From Deltaproteobacteria bacterium (GTDB taxonomy: Bacteria > Desulfobacterota > Desulfomonilia > UBA1062), in NCBI GenBank assembly GCA_023230665.1, contig JALNWY010000051.1, positions 1 through 18,823 of the forward strand: a stretch of DNA of 18,823 nt, in the 5' to 3' direction. Position 1 is the first letter of the stretch. Each line of letters opens with the position of its first letter. The notes below the pieces were generated by a model. That model searched no databases and was not told the DNA's origin. It worked only from the letters and a program-made list of their open reading frames with translations. Below, piece by piece: positions 1-6,690 of the stretch. The position numbers and the translations under genes are program-made.

Positions 1-140
1 AGCAAAGACATGCCGATCCAGCCCGGCCGGCTCAACCGGGAGACGGGTGTCCGGCGGACAGGTCCTTGGCCGGCTTCGGTTGCCGGGTGGGGGAATATCG
101 TCGAGCCACAGCCCTTGAGTGACGCTCTGAAAGGCACCTC

Positions 141-192
141 GATGCCGGGACTTCTTAAAAGGGTATGATTCTCGCGAATCAAAACCGGCATC
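141..192. repeat. Nested inverted repeat upstream of rpmH
   Basis: GATGCCGG at 141-148 pairs perfectly with CCGGCATC at 185-192. Inside it, TGATTC at 166-171 pairs with GAATCA at 176-181 around a four-base loop. No T-run follows, so it does not look like an intrinsic terminator. It could be a protein-binding site or part of an upstream transcript; the sequence does not decide. Confidence 0.5.
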
Positions 193-204
193 TATGCCCC
201 TTGT

Positions 205-230
205 CGGCAAAAACTCCTCACCTTTTGCCG
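205..230. repeat. Inverted repeat abutting the rpmH promoter
   Basis: CGGCAAAA at 205-212 and TTTTGCCG at 223-230 form a perfect 8-bp inverted repeat with a 10-base spacer. It ends one base before the -35 hexamer at 232. That position would suit an operator or the end of an upstream transcript, but there is no T-tract after the stem on either strand. Confidence 0.5.
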
Positions 231-231
231 C

Positions 232-260
232 TTGACAATCATTGACCTGGTATGTAAATA
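232..260 (+). promoter_or_regulatory. Predicted sigma70-type promoter of the rpmH operon
   Basis: A consensus -35 box TTGACA lies at 232-237, followed by a 17-bp spacer and a weak -10 box TAAATA at 255-260. Transcription would start near 267, leaving a leader of about 27 bases before rpmH. The -35 match and spacing are strong; the -10 matches only three of six consensus bases. This is the only good candidate upstream of the seven-gene block. Confidence 0.55.
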
Positions 261-293
261 CTAAGCCCCTAAATCAGAAGATCGAGGTATTCG

Positions 294-428
294 ATGAAGC
301 GGACATTTCAACCACATAACACAAGACGCAATCGGACTCATGGATTTCTCGTCCGTATGAGCACAAAGGCAGGACGGGCTGTAATCAATCGAAGGAGGGC
401 CAAGGGACGCAAACGTTTGGCTGTGTAA
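294..428 (+). CDS. rpmH: 50S ribosomal protein L34
   Basis: This 44-residue protein is L34, a small basic protein of the large ribosomal subunit that binds 23S rRNA. The translation starts MKRTFQPHNTRRNRTHGF and ends in the Arg/Lys-rich GRKRLAV, the family signature at its normal length (44-47 residues). The middle holds the conserved RMSTKAGRAVINRRRAKG stretch. GAGG at 283-286 lies 7 bases before the ATG and can serve as ribosome binding site. The last base of the TAA stop is the first base of the rnpA ATG (TAATG), so the two are likely translationally coupled, as in most bacteria. Confidence 0.97.
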   Translation: MKRTFQPHNTRRNRTHGFLVRMSTKAGRAVINRRRAKGRKRLAV

Positions 429-775
429 TGTCAGACGAACGATTCCCGAAGCAGGAGCGGCTGAGGAAAAGACGGGACTATCTCAATGTAGAAACAAGGA
501 AGATACGCAAGCTCATCACCCCACACCTCATTATCCTCGCCGCCCGAAACTCAGAAAATCACGCTCGCATTGGCATCACTGTGAGTAAAAGGATCGGAAC
601 CGCTGTAAGGAGGAATAGCATCAAAAGACTCTTACGGGAGATTTACCGCAGAAACAAAGAGATCTTTCCTCCTGGGTACGATTTCGTTCTCATAGCGAGA
701 AAACAGGATCGGAACACGTGCTACGAGACATATTTTCAGGAAATAATCAGCGCCATGGGATCGCGTACATGGTGA
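428..775 (+). CDS. rnpA: Ribonuclease P protein component
   Basis: RnpA is the protein subunit of RNase P; it helps the catalytic RNA bind pre-tRNA 5' leaders. At 115 residues it has the usual family length. The basic RNA-binding helix is at about residues 53-73, following RIGITVSK; in it the common RNR motif reads R62-N63-S64, with Ser for the second Arg, a mild deviation. The start overlaps the rpmH stop by one base, and the TGA stop lies inside the first codons of yidD, so all three genes probably share one transcript. Identity is secure from motif and neighbourhood together. Confidence 0.95.
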   Translation: MSDERFPKQERLRKRRDYLNVETRKIRKLITPHLIILAARNSENHARIGITVSKRIGTAVRRNSIKRLLREIYRRNKEIFPPGYDFVLIARKQDRNTCYETYFQEIISAMGSRTW

Positions 776-978
776 GGACGCTGCTGATAGGTCTGATTCG
801 CTGCTATCAGAAAGTCATTTCTCCGTGCCTTCCGAAGTCGTGCCGTTTCTGGCCGAGCTGTTCAGAATACGCTATCCAGGCGATCGAAACGTACGGGATG
901 AGGAAAGGTCTCCTGAAGGCCTCCTTGAGGGTGTTGAAATGCCATCCCTTTCACCCCGGCGGATATGACCCTGTTTAG
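769..978 (+). CDS. yidD: Membrane protein insertion efficiency factor YidD
   Basis: YidD is a small membrane-associated protein that assists YidC-dependent insertion. The 69 residues carry the family signature: ISPCLP near residues 18-23, then CRFWPSCSEYA, and RVLKCHPFHPGGYDPV at the C terminus, with the conserved cysteines. I chose ATG 769 because it gives the standard N terminus (MVRTLLIGLIRCYQK), overlapping rnpA by 7 bases; GTG at 772 is an alternative one codon in. A longer reading back to 718 would overlap far more of rnpA and adds residues foreign to the family. It lies 24 bp before yidC, its functional partner. Confidence 0.93.
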   Translation: MVRTLLIGLIRCYQKVISPCLPKSCRFWPSCSEYAIQAIETYGMRKGLLKASLRVLKCHPFHPGGYDPV

Positions 979-1002
979 ATCACCTGAAGGAGACATGATC
1001 TG

Positions 1003-2583
1003 ATGGAAAAAAGGACACTGCTGGCCATAGTCATATCAATCGCCATTCTTCTGCTCTGGAATTTCTTCTTTATCGAGCCGAAATCTCCGGAGCAGCCTCA
1101 GGGCCAGATAACTCAGACAGAACAAAGAGAACCCCGGGAGCAAAGTACGGTGCTCCAGGTGCCTTCACAGGGACAGGACCAGGCCCGGCAAACCGTTTCC
1201 GGAGAGGCCATCGTCGTGGAGACACCCAGGTATCGTGCGCAGTGGAGCACGGCGGGGGGGGCGCTGACCTCCGTCCAGCTCAAGGAGTACCGGGAAAACC
1301 TTGCCCCGGATTCACCGGCCGTCGAAACCATCGAGACACCCATGCCCATGGTCAGCGTGAACGATCAGCCCGTCGACTCATCCATCGTGTACGAGGCATC
1401 GAAGAGGGGTGACTCGGACATCCCGGAGGAACTGATCTTTTCCGCTCAGGTAAGCCCCGGCATCACGCTGAAAAAGATCTACACCATCGATCCGCAGACC
1501 TATACCATGGGCTACCGGACCGTGGTGGAAAACAGCACATCGAATCCGGTGACGGCCGATGTCGACCTGTACCTCAACGGGGTCTACCCCCTGGACGAGG
1601 ACAAAGACGGGTATGCCTTCCAGGGCCCTGTCCTGCTCAACGGCAAACATCTGGAGGAATTCAAGATCTCCAAGGTGAAAAAGGTGGGGGTGTACCGGGA
1701 GTTCACCGGCGAGATCAAGTGGTTCGGCTTCGAGGACAAGTACTTCCTCTCCACAATCATCCCGGCCGGGTCTCCGGAGACTACGCTCACCATCAAGCGC
1801 ATCAGCGAGGAGATGGTGAGGCTCACCTATGATACCGAGCCGTTCCGGATCGAGCCCGGGTCAAGCGTGGAGAGATCGTACGAGATTTTCTCGGGCCCCA
1901 AGGAGCTGCAGACGCTCAAGAGCGCGGGGAACGATCTCAGGAAGGCCCTCTATTTCGGGTTTTTCGACATCATCGCCAAGCCGCTGCTCATGGCCATGAA
2001 CTGGATCTACTCCTTCACCATGAGTTATGGATGGTCCATCATCATCCTCACGATCATCATCAAGATCCTGCTCTATCCCCTGACCCTGAAGAGCTTCACC
2101 TCCATGAAGGGGCTCCAGAAAGTCCAGCCCCTCATGAAGGAGCTCCAGGCAAAGTATAAGGAAGACAAGCAGAAGCTCAACCAGGAGATGATGAAGCTGT
2201 ACAAGGATCACAAGATCAACCCCATGGGAGGCTGCCTTCCCATGCTTCTGCAGATACCCATCCTGTTTGCGCTCTACAAGGTGTTCTACCAGGCCATCGA
2301 GCTCAGGCACACCCCGTTCCACCTGTTCGGGACCTGGTTGCCTGATCTCTCCGCCCGGGACCCCTACTTCATCACCCCCATTCTCATGGGCTTGAGCCAG
2401 TTCGTGATGCAGAAGATGACCCCGACCCCGGGAGATCCCACCCAGCAGAAGATCATGCTCATCATGCCGGTCTTCTTTACGGTTCTGTTCCTGAGATTCC
2501 CTTCAGGGCTTGTCCTTTACTGGCTCATCAGTAATATTCTGTCAATTGCCCAGCAGGCCTACATAAACAGGAAGCTTACATAG
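1003..2583 (+). CDS. yidC: Membrane protein insertase YidC
   Basis: YidC (Oxa1 family) inserts and folds inner-membrane proteins, alone or with Sec. At 526 residues it is the diderm form: an N-terminal membrane anchor (about residues 5-23), a low-complexity Gln/Glu/Pro linker, a periplasmic beta-rich domain (about 65-310), then the core 60KD_IMP domain. The core shows the cytoplasmic hairpin (SMKGLQKVQPLMKELQAKY) and the NPMGGCLPMLLQIPILFALY signature. The conserved groove Arg is Lys here (IIIKILLYPLT), a basic substitution. AAGGAG at 987-992 precedes ATG 1003. A closer ATG at 995 opens only ATG-ATC-TGA, whose stop overlaps the yidC start; its spacing from the ribosome site is too short to matter much. 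Confidence 0.97.
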   Translation: MEKRTLLAIVISIAILLLWNFFFIEPKSPEQPQGQITQTEQREPREQSTVLQVPSQGQDQARQTVSGEAIVVETPRYRAQWSTAGGALTSVQLKEYRENLAPDSPAVETIETPMPMVSVNDQPVDSSIVYEASKRGDSDIPEELIFSAQVSPGITLKKIYTIDPQTYTMGYRTVVENSTSNPVTADVDLYLNGVYPLDEDKDGYAFQGPVLLNGKHLEEFKISKVKKVGVYREFTGEIKWFGFEDKYFLSTIIPAGSPETTLTIKRISEEMVRLTYDTEPFRIEPGSSVERSYEIFSGPKELQTLKSAGNDLRKALYFGFFDIIAKPLLMAMNWIYSFTMSYGWSIIILTIIIKILLYPLTLKSFTSMKGLQKVQPLMKELQAKYKEDKQKLNQEMMKLYKDHKINPMGGCLPMLLQIPILFALYKVFYQAIELRHTPFHLFGTWLPDLSARDPYFITPILMGLSQFVMQKMTPTPGDPTQQKIMLIMPVFFTVLFLRFPSGLVLYWLISNILSIAQQAYINRKLT

Positions 2584-2596
2584 GAGACCTCAGCAC

Positions 2597-3346
2597 ATGG
2601 AAGAGGATTACAGAGAATTCGAAGCAAAGACAGTGGACGAAGCCATCGTCGCCGCCATGAAGACGTTCCGGTCGGATTTTGAAGACCTCGACATCCGCGT
2701 CATTTCAGAAGGGTCCAAGGGGCTCTTCGGCCTGGTGGGGATGAAATCTGCAAAAATACTCGCCCGGCCGGCGCAAAGGCAGGATATGAAAGCCGGATTC
2801 CCGGCTCGGGACACGGCACAGGAGCCTGTCCAGGAAAATGGGCCTGCCCCTGAGCCGGAAAAGAGGCCCTCACCCGTGCAACAGGCTGTGCCCAGGGAGG
2901 AGATGGACAAGGCCTGCCGAATCGTCACCGAGCTCCTCGGCCTCATGAACATCCCTGCAGAGGTCAGTGTCCGGGATGGGAATACCATCGAGATGGCGGG
3001 GGACGGATCGGGCCTGCTCATCGGGAAACGCGGCCAGACGCTTGATGCACTGCAGTTCATCGTCAACCGGATGCTGAACAAAAACCGTGAAGAGCCTGTC
3101 TATGTCACCGTGGATACCGAGGGCTACCGGCAGAGACATGTGGAACTCCTTCAGTCCATGGCGCTCAAGATGGGCCAGAAGGCCAAGCGTACGGGGCAGT
3201 CCGTGTTTCTGGAAAAAATGAACCCGTACGACAGGCGCATTATCCACCTCGCCCTGAAGAACGATGCTCAGGTCAACACCAGGAGTGTGGGAGACGGGGT
3301 GTACAAAAAGGTGCTCATCATACCGAAAAGGTCGTCACGATCGTAA
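2597..3346 (+). CDS. jag: RNA-binding protein Jag/KhpB (SpoIIIJ-associated)
   Basis: Jag/KhpB is a cytoplasmic RNA-binding protein usually encoded beside yidC; in Gram-positive species it affects cell division and sRNA-type regulation. Three parts are visible in 249 residues: the Jag_N domain (1-52, with the KGLFGLVG turn), a Pro/Glu-rich linker (60-100), a KH domain with GKRGQ at 143-147, and an R3H domain (about 180-240) with RRIIHLAL and the SVGDGVYKKVLI end. The ribosome site GGAG (2583-2586) overlaps the yidC stop, 10 bases from the start. The stop overlaps the proposed start of mnmE. Role in this organism is inferred from the family. Confidence 0.93.
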   Translation: MEEDYREFEAKTVDEAIVAAMKTFRSDFEDLDIRVISEGSKGLFGLVGMKSAKILARPAQRQDMKAGFPARDTAQEPVQENGPAPEPEKRPSPVQQAVPREEMDKACRIVTELLGLMNIPAEVSVRDGNTIEMAGDGSGLLIGKRGQTLDALQFIVNRMLNKNREEPVYVTVDTEGYRQRHVELLQSMALKMGQKAKRTGQSVFLEKMNPYDRRIIHLALKNDAQVNTRSVGDGVYKKVLIIPKRSSRS

Positions 3347-4653
3347 CAGATACCATTTACGCAGAGTCCACGCCTAGAGGGCGCGGCGGGATCAGCATCA
3401 TCCGGATCAGCGGCACTGAGGTCCGCGAAATCCTCAGGCGCATCACCCCTTCGGAGCACTGCCCCGCCCATGTGCAGAAACCGACTGCCATCCTCGACTC
3501 CGCCGGAAAGATCGTGGAAAAGGCCATGGTGGTCTTCCACCCCGGCCCCAGATCGTACACGGGAGAGGATGTGGCGGAGATAAGCTGCCACGGCAACCCC
3601 CTGCTCGTTGACACCCTCTTGGAGATCATCGGGGCCACGGGCCTGGCCAGAATCGCGGAAAGGGGGGAGTTCACGAAGAGGGCGTACCTGAGCGGCAAGA
3701 TGGACCTGGCCCAGGCAGAGGCGGTGGGCGCGCTCATCAATGCACAAAGCGCCTGCGGGGTCGATATGGCCCGCTCCCTGCTGGCCGGCGACCTTTCCCG
3801 CCGGATCGCAAGTCTTGGAGAGCAGATCTTCGGAATCATATCCGGGATCGAGGCATCCTTTCTCACTGACGATGCACCGTATGATGAAGCCGCGTTCTCC
3901 AAGACCGTCGGCGCAATAATCCGGGAGGTCGATTCCCTCCTTGCTCATGGAGACAGCGCGCCAAAGCGCTACTCAGGGATCGTCACCACCATCGCGGGCC
4001 TGCCCAACGCAGGCAAGTCGTCCCTCTTCAATGCCATCCTCGGATACCCGCGGGCGATCGTACACCAGGAGAGCGGCACGACCCGGGACATCATCCGTGA
4101 GCGCTTCGTTTTCTCCGGCATTGACTTCCTCTTCCACGACACCGCGGGCATCCGGGAAACCGCCTCGGGCCCCGAGCAGGCAGGCATTCAGAAGACCATG
4201 GACATCCTGCGGCAGTCCCACCTGGTTCTCTATGTGGTGGACGCGTGCAAAGGGCTGACAGAAGAGGACGAGCCGTGGCTGAAGCTCGGAGAGAAGACGA
4301 TCGTGGTCATGAACAAGGCCGACCTCCTGCCCGGGCCGCGTTACGGCGTCCAGGGAGAGAGGGCCTGGGTCTCCGCCAAGTACCGCACGGGTATCGACGA
4401 GCTCATGGGCTCCATATCCGGCCTCTTTCCCCTGGGGCAGCCCGGGGTGTTTCTGGGCAGGCACACCTACCTGCTTTCACGAGCCCGGGAATACCTGGCC
4501 CACTGTCTTGCCGCGATCGATGAGGGGATGACCCCCGATGTCCTCGTCCTGGACCTGAAAACCGCACGCGAGTCGTTTCAAGAGATCTCGGGCGGCTCTG
4601 CGGGCCAGGATGTTCTGGAGAGCATATTCTCGGATTTCTGCATAGGAAAGTGA
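3340..4653 (+). CDS. mnmE: tRNA modification GTPase MnmE, apparent non-canonical start
   Basis: MnmE with MnmG makes the xm5U34 modification at the tRNA wobble base. The N-terminal formyl-THF domain begins DTIYAESTPRGRGGISIIR; the G domain has GLPNAGKS (220-227), GTTRD, DTAGIRE, NKAD and SAK; the C terminus is FCIGK with the catalytic Cys434. Homologues start one to three residues before DTI. In this frame there is no ATG, GTG or TTG there: the best fit is ATC at 3340 (giving M-V-T-D-T-I), 9 bases after AAAAGG and overlapping the jag stop by 7 bases. ATG 3472 is the first standard start but would delete the N-terminal domain core. With ATC the product is 437 residues, slightly short of the usual 450. 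A base-call error is possible. Confidence 0.9.
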   Translation: MVTDTIYAESTPRGRGGISIIRISGTEVREILRRITPSEHCPAHVQKPTAILDSAGKIVEKAMVVFHPGPRSYTGEDVAEISCHGNPLLVDTLLEIIGATGLARIAERGEFTKRAYLSGKMDLAQAEAVGALINAQSACGVDMARSLLAGDLSRRIASLGEQIFGIISGIEASFLTDDAPYDEAAFSKTVGAIIREVDSLLAHGDSAPKRYSGIVTTIAGLPNAGKSSLFNAILGYPRAIVHQESGTTRDIIRERFVFSGIDFLFHDTAGIRETASGPEQAGIQKTMDILRQSHLVLYVVDACKGLTEEDEPWLKLGEKTIVVMNKADLLPGPRYGVQGERAWVSAKYRTGIDELMGSISGLFPLGQPGVFLGRHTYLLSRAREYLAHCLAAIDEGMTPDVLVLDLKTARESFQEISGGSAGQDVLESIFSDFCIGK

Positions 4654-5198
4654 TGGACGAGAAAATCACCACCTGGATCAGAGAGGTGCGCCGCTATAAC
4701 CCGCGGCTTCACCTGGTGAGCCGTTCCATGGAGGATGACCTGGAAGGACAGGCCGGAGACACGCTGGGTCTCCTGGAGCAGGTGAATGAACCGGAGATAG
4801 CCGATCTGGGGGCCGGCTCCGGCTTTCTGGCCATCCTGTATAAAACGCTCCATCCGGAATCACGCGTCTGGATGATCGAGCGGGGTCAGAAAAAGGGCGT
4901 CTTCCTCCGCCACGTCATGGATCTCCTGGGGTTCGAGGACATGAGGTTGATCGATGCCGACCCCAACGAGCAGGCGATAGGCCCCTTCCCCGCGGTCATG
5001 GCCCGGTCGTTCTCCCCCCGGAAAACGCTTGCCCACACCGTGCTCAGCATCGTATCCCGGCCCGGACGCTTCTATTATTTCTCGACCGGGGATTCTCCGC
5101 TCATCGATCATCCCCTCTTCGGCCTGATCGAACGGTCGTCGCGGGAGTGTCGAGGCTACCGGCTCAACCTGGAGGCGTACGGGATCACCTTTCGATGA
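4653..5198 (+). CDS. rsmG: RsmG-family 16S rRNA methyltransferase, divergent
   Basis: This 181-residue protein matches the RsmG (GidB) layout, the enzyme making m7G527 in 16S rRNA: a short helical N terminus (RYNPRLHLVSR), an AdoMet-binding DLGAGSGF (about 48-55), then ERGQKKGVFLRHVMDLLG, typical of the family. It is divergent: the usual GxPGIPLA after the glycine loop reads GSGFLAILY, the conserved KG after the core strands reads STGD, and it is shorter than the usual 205-215. ATG 4653 overlaps the mnmE stop by one base (TGATG), with AGGA 5 bases upstream; GTG 4650 is an alternative. Position after mnmE supports the call. Activity on G527 is not assured. Confidence 0.75.
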   Translation: MDEKITTWIREVRRYNPRLHLVSRSMEDDLEGQAGDTLGLLEQVNEPEIADLGAGSGFLAILYKTLHPESRVWMIERGQKKGVFLRHVMDLLGFEDMRLIDADPNEQAIGPFPAVMARSFSPRKTLAHTVLSIVSRPGRFYYFSTGDSPLIDHPLFGLIERSSRECRGYRLNLEAYGITFR

Positions 5199-5625
5199 TG
5201 GGAATCTTGCGGCCGTGGATATCGTTGAGCTTGGGCACCCTGATCTCGAGCATACCCTTCTCCAGCCTGGCCTGGATCGCGTGAACATCCACGGCCTTGG
5301 GGATGTTGAATGTCCTTCTGAATGTTCCGTACTGCCGCTCGATCATGTAGTAGTTCTCGCTCCGGTTTTCATGGGCGAAGGGCTTGTTGCCGCTGATGGT
5401 GAGCACGCCGTCGGAAAGATCCAGGCTGATGTCCTCCCGCTTCACCCCCGGGAGCTCGGCCCGGATGTACAGGGCTTCGTCGTCTTCCGCCACATCGACC
5501 TGGGGATTCCACCGGCCGGGCAACCTCGCATGCTCGGGGTCCCTGAGACTCTCCTCGAAGACCCGGTTCATCCTGTCCTGCAGGTCCAAGATGTCGCGTA
5601 TGGGATGTCTCTTCTGATAACCCAT
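5185..5625 (-). CDS. Small heat-shock protein, Hsp20/alpha-crystallin family
   Basis: An ATP-independent holdase of 146 residues. The N-terminal arm (1-38) contains a helix (RDILDLQDRMNRVFEESL) typical of bacterial class A proteins. The alpha-crystallin domain runs from WNPQVDVAEDD to about residue 136 and contains AELPGVKREDI, the FRRTFNIP strand and the A-x(4)-G-x-L signature (ARLEKGMLEIRVPK). The C-terminal anchor motif I-x-I is present (KIPI). It lies only 14 bp after rpoH with no room for its own promoter, so it should be made with RpoH. Its 3' end overlaps that of the convergent rsmG-family gene by 14 bp. Confidence 0.95.
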   Translation of the reverse strand: MGYQKRHPIRDILDLQDRMNRVFEESLRDPEHARLPGRWNPQVDVAEDDEALYIRAELPGVKREDISLDLSDGVLTISGNKPFAHENRSENYYMIERQYGTFRRTFNIPKAVDVHAIQARLEKGMLEIRVPKLNDIHGRKIPIIER

Positions 5626-5639
5626 CCACTTTTACCTTT

Positions 5640-6497
5640 CTACTGCACCATCGCGTCCATCTTGCCCTCAAGGGCCTTCCGGAGCTTGTTCTTCACGTTG
5701 TTCTCGATCTGCCGGACCCGCTCCTTGGAGATATTGTACTGCCTGCCCAGCTCCTCCAGGGTTCTGGGGTCGTCCGCCATGATCCTCTGCCTGACGATCT
5801 CCTGCTCCCGGTCGGACAGGTCCCCCAAGGCATCGTTCACATGGTTCTCCACGCTCATGGCCCGTTCGCTTTCCATGACCCTGTCCTCGGGGTTGAGTCC
5901 GGAGTCGGCCAGGAAATCCACGAAGCTGGTCTCGCTGTCGTCGGCCAGCGGGCTGTCGAGAGACTGATCCCGGTAGGTGAGTCTGGTGATGATCTCTTCC
6001 ACCTGCTGAGGATCGGCATCGAGGCGAGCGGAGATAGCCTGGGTGCGCTCGCTGATGTTGCCGTCGACCACTTCCTCTTCTGCCATCAGTCTGTTGAGGC
6101 CGTAGAACAGACGCTTCTGGAGTTTGGTGGTCCCGAGCTTGACCTGGGAGAAGAACTTGAGGATATAGTCGTGGATCATCGCCTTGACCCACCAGACCGC
6201 GTAGGTCATGAGGCGGTATCCCTTGTACGGATCGAACTTCTTCACCGCTACCATGAGTCCGATGGTGCCTTCCTGCACGATATCCTCCAGGGGGAGCCCG
6301 TACCCGGCGTAATCCATGGCGATCCGCACCACGTTCCGCAGGTTCGAGGTCACGAGGCGATGGGCCGCATCAACATCGTTATACTCTCTCAATTTCACCG
6401 CAAGGTCATATTCCTCGTCCTTTGCGAGGGCGGGAAACTCCTCAAATCGACCGATCAGCTCTGACAGCGAACGGCTTTGTGCTACGGGAAGGTTCAT
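5640..6497 (-). CDS. rpoH: RNA polymerase sigma-32 (heat-shock) factor
   Basis: RpoH directs RNA polymerase to heat-shock promoters. The 285-residue protein has region 2 (about 47-115: EDIVQEGTIGLMVAVKKFDP, then TYAVWWVKAMIHDYIL), the RpoH-specific box as LQKRLFYGLN (126-135; QRKLFFNLR in Escherichia coli), and region 4 with a helix-turn-helix (TLEELGRQYNISKERVRQIE) near the end. The box separates it from RpoD and RpoS. AAGGAG sits 5 bases before the ATG. I find no convincing sigma-32 promoter upstream. The hsp20 gene follows in the same unit, so the factor and a chaperone are co-expressed. It is divergent from mltD across a region with repeated CCGATA. Confidence 0.94.
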   Translation of the reverse strand: MNLPVAQSRSLSELIGRFEEFPALAKDEEYDLAVKLREYNDVDAAHRLVTSNLRNVVRIAMDYAGYGLPLEDIVQEGTIGLMVAVKKFDPYKGYRLMTYAVWWVKAMIHDYILKFFSQVKLGTTKLQKRLFYGLNRLMAEEEVVDGNISERTQAISARLDADPQQVEEIITRLTYRDQSLDSPLADDSETSFVDFLADSGLNPEDRVMESERAMSVENHVNDALGDLSDREQEIVRQRIMADDPRTLEELGRQYNISKERVRQIENNVKNKLRKALEGKMDAMVQ

Positions 6498-6551
6498 ATC
6501 ATCTCCTTTACATCCCTCATTTCAGTTCCGTCAAGTTGCGGCTTTAACCAA

Positions 6552-6582
6552 CCGATACATATCGGAATGATTCATCCGATAT
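6552..6582. promoter_or_regulatory. Cluster of CCGATA half-sites between rpoH and mltD
   Basis: Three copies of CCGATA occur in 30 bp: plus at 6552-6557, minus at 6560-6565 (TATCGG), plus at 6576-6581. The first two form CCGATA-CA-TATCGG. The last two lie in a perfect 8-bp inverted repeat, ATATCGGA (6559-6566) and TCCGATAT (6575-6582), with an 8-base spacer. Such an array in a divergent promoter region suggests an operator, but no regulator is identified and it does not match CIRCE. Confidence 0.45.
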
Positions 6583-6600
6583 ATTAGATGAAAATAACCG

Positions 6601-6629
6601 TTGAAGGGTTCAATTTTTCCAGGTAAATT
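6601..6629 (+). promoter_or_regulatory. Possible promoter of the mltD-like gene
   Basis: TTGAAG at 6601-6606, a 17-bp spacer and TAAATT at 6624-6629 each match four of six sigma70 consensus bases. Transcription would start near 6636, about 55 bases before the gene. The -35 box falls inside a small palindrome, TTGAAGGGTTCAA (6601-6613), which could bind a regulator. Weak by sequence; position is reasonable. Confidence 0.3.
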
Positions 6630-6690
6630 GGGCAGTCTATTGATGGGCAATATTCCAGGCAGACAGATCTGTTCCCGGAGGTTATATGTG

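Larger units (their letters stand above)
1..231. other. Upstream region without an assigned gene
   Basis: I see no gene I can support here. Frames are open on both strands for about 55 to 65 codons, running off the left edge. One minus-strand frame starts with ATG at 191 behind an AAGGGG motif, but none of the translations resembles a family I know and GC-rich DNA often leaves such frames open. What stands out are two perfect 8-bp inverted repeats, described separately, just before the rpmH promoter. I see no DnaA-box cluster that would mark an origin. Confidence 0.4.

Noticed and set aside
1..191. Minus-strand frames at the left edge, one with a GLWLDDI segment recalling a transaldolase N terminus
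   Set aside because: The following residues do not continue the transaldolase pattern (no TSNP motif), and all frames here are open, so the match is likely chance.
995..1003. Three-codon frame ATG-ATC-TGA overlapping the yidC start
   Set aside because: Only two bases from the ribosome site and too short to support as a real leader.
3240..3248. TTATCCACC, one base from a DnaA box
   Set aside because: Single site inside jag coding sequence, with no cluster or AT-rich region nearby to suggest an origin.
6498..6690. CIRCE element or sigma-32 promoter upstream of rpoH
   Set aside because: The inverted repeat differs from TTAGCACTC-N9-GAGTGCTAA, and no CTTGAA ... CCCCAT pair at proper spacing is present.
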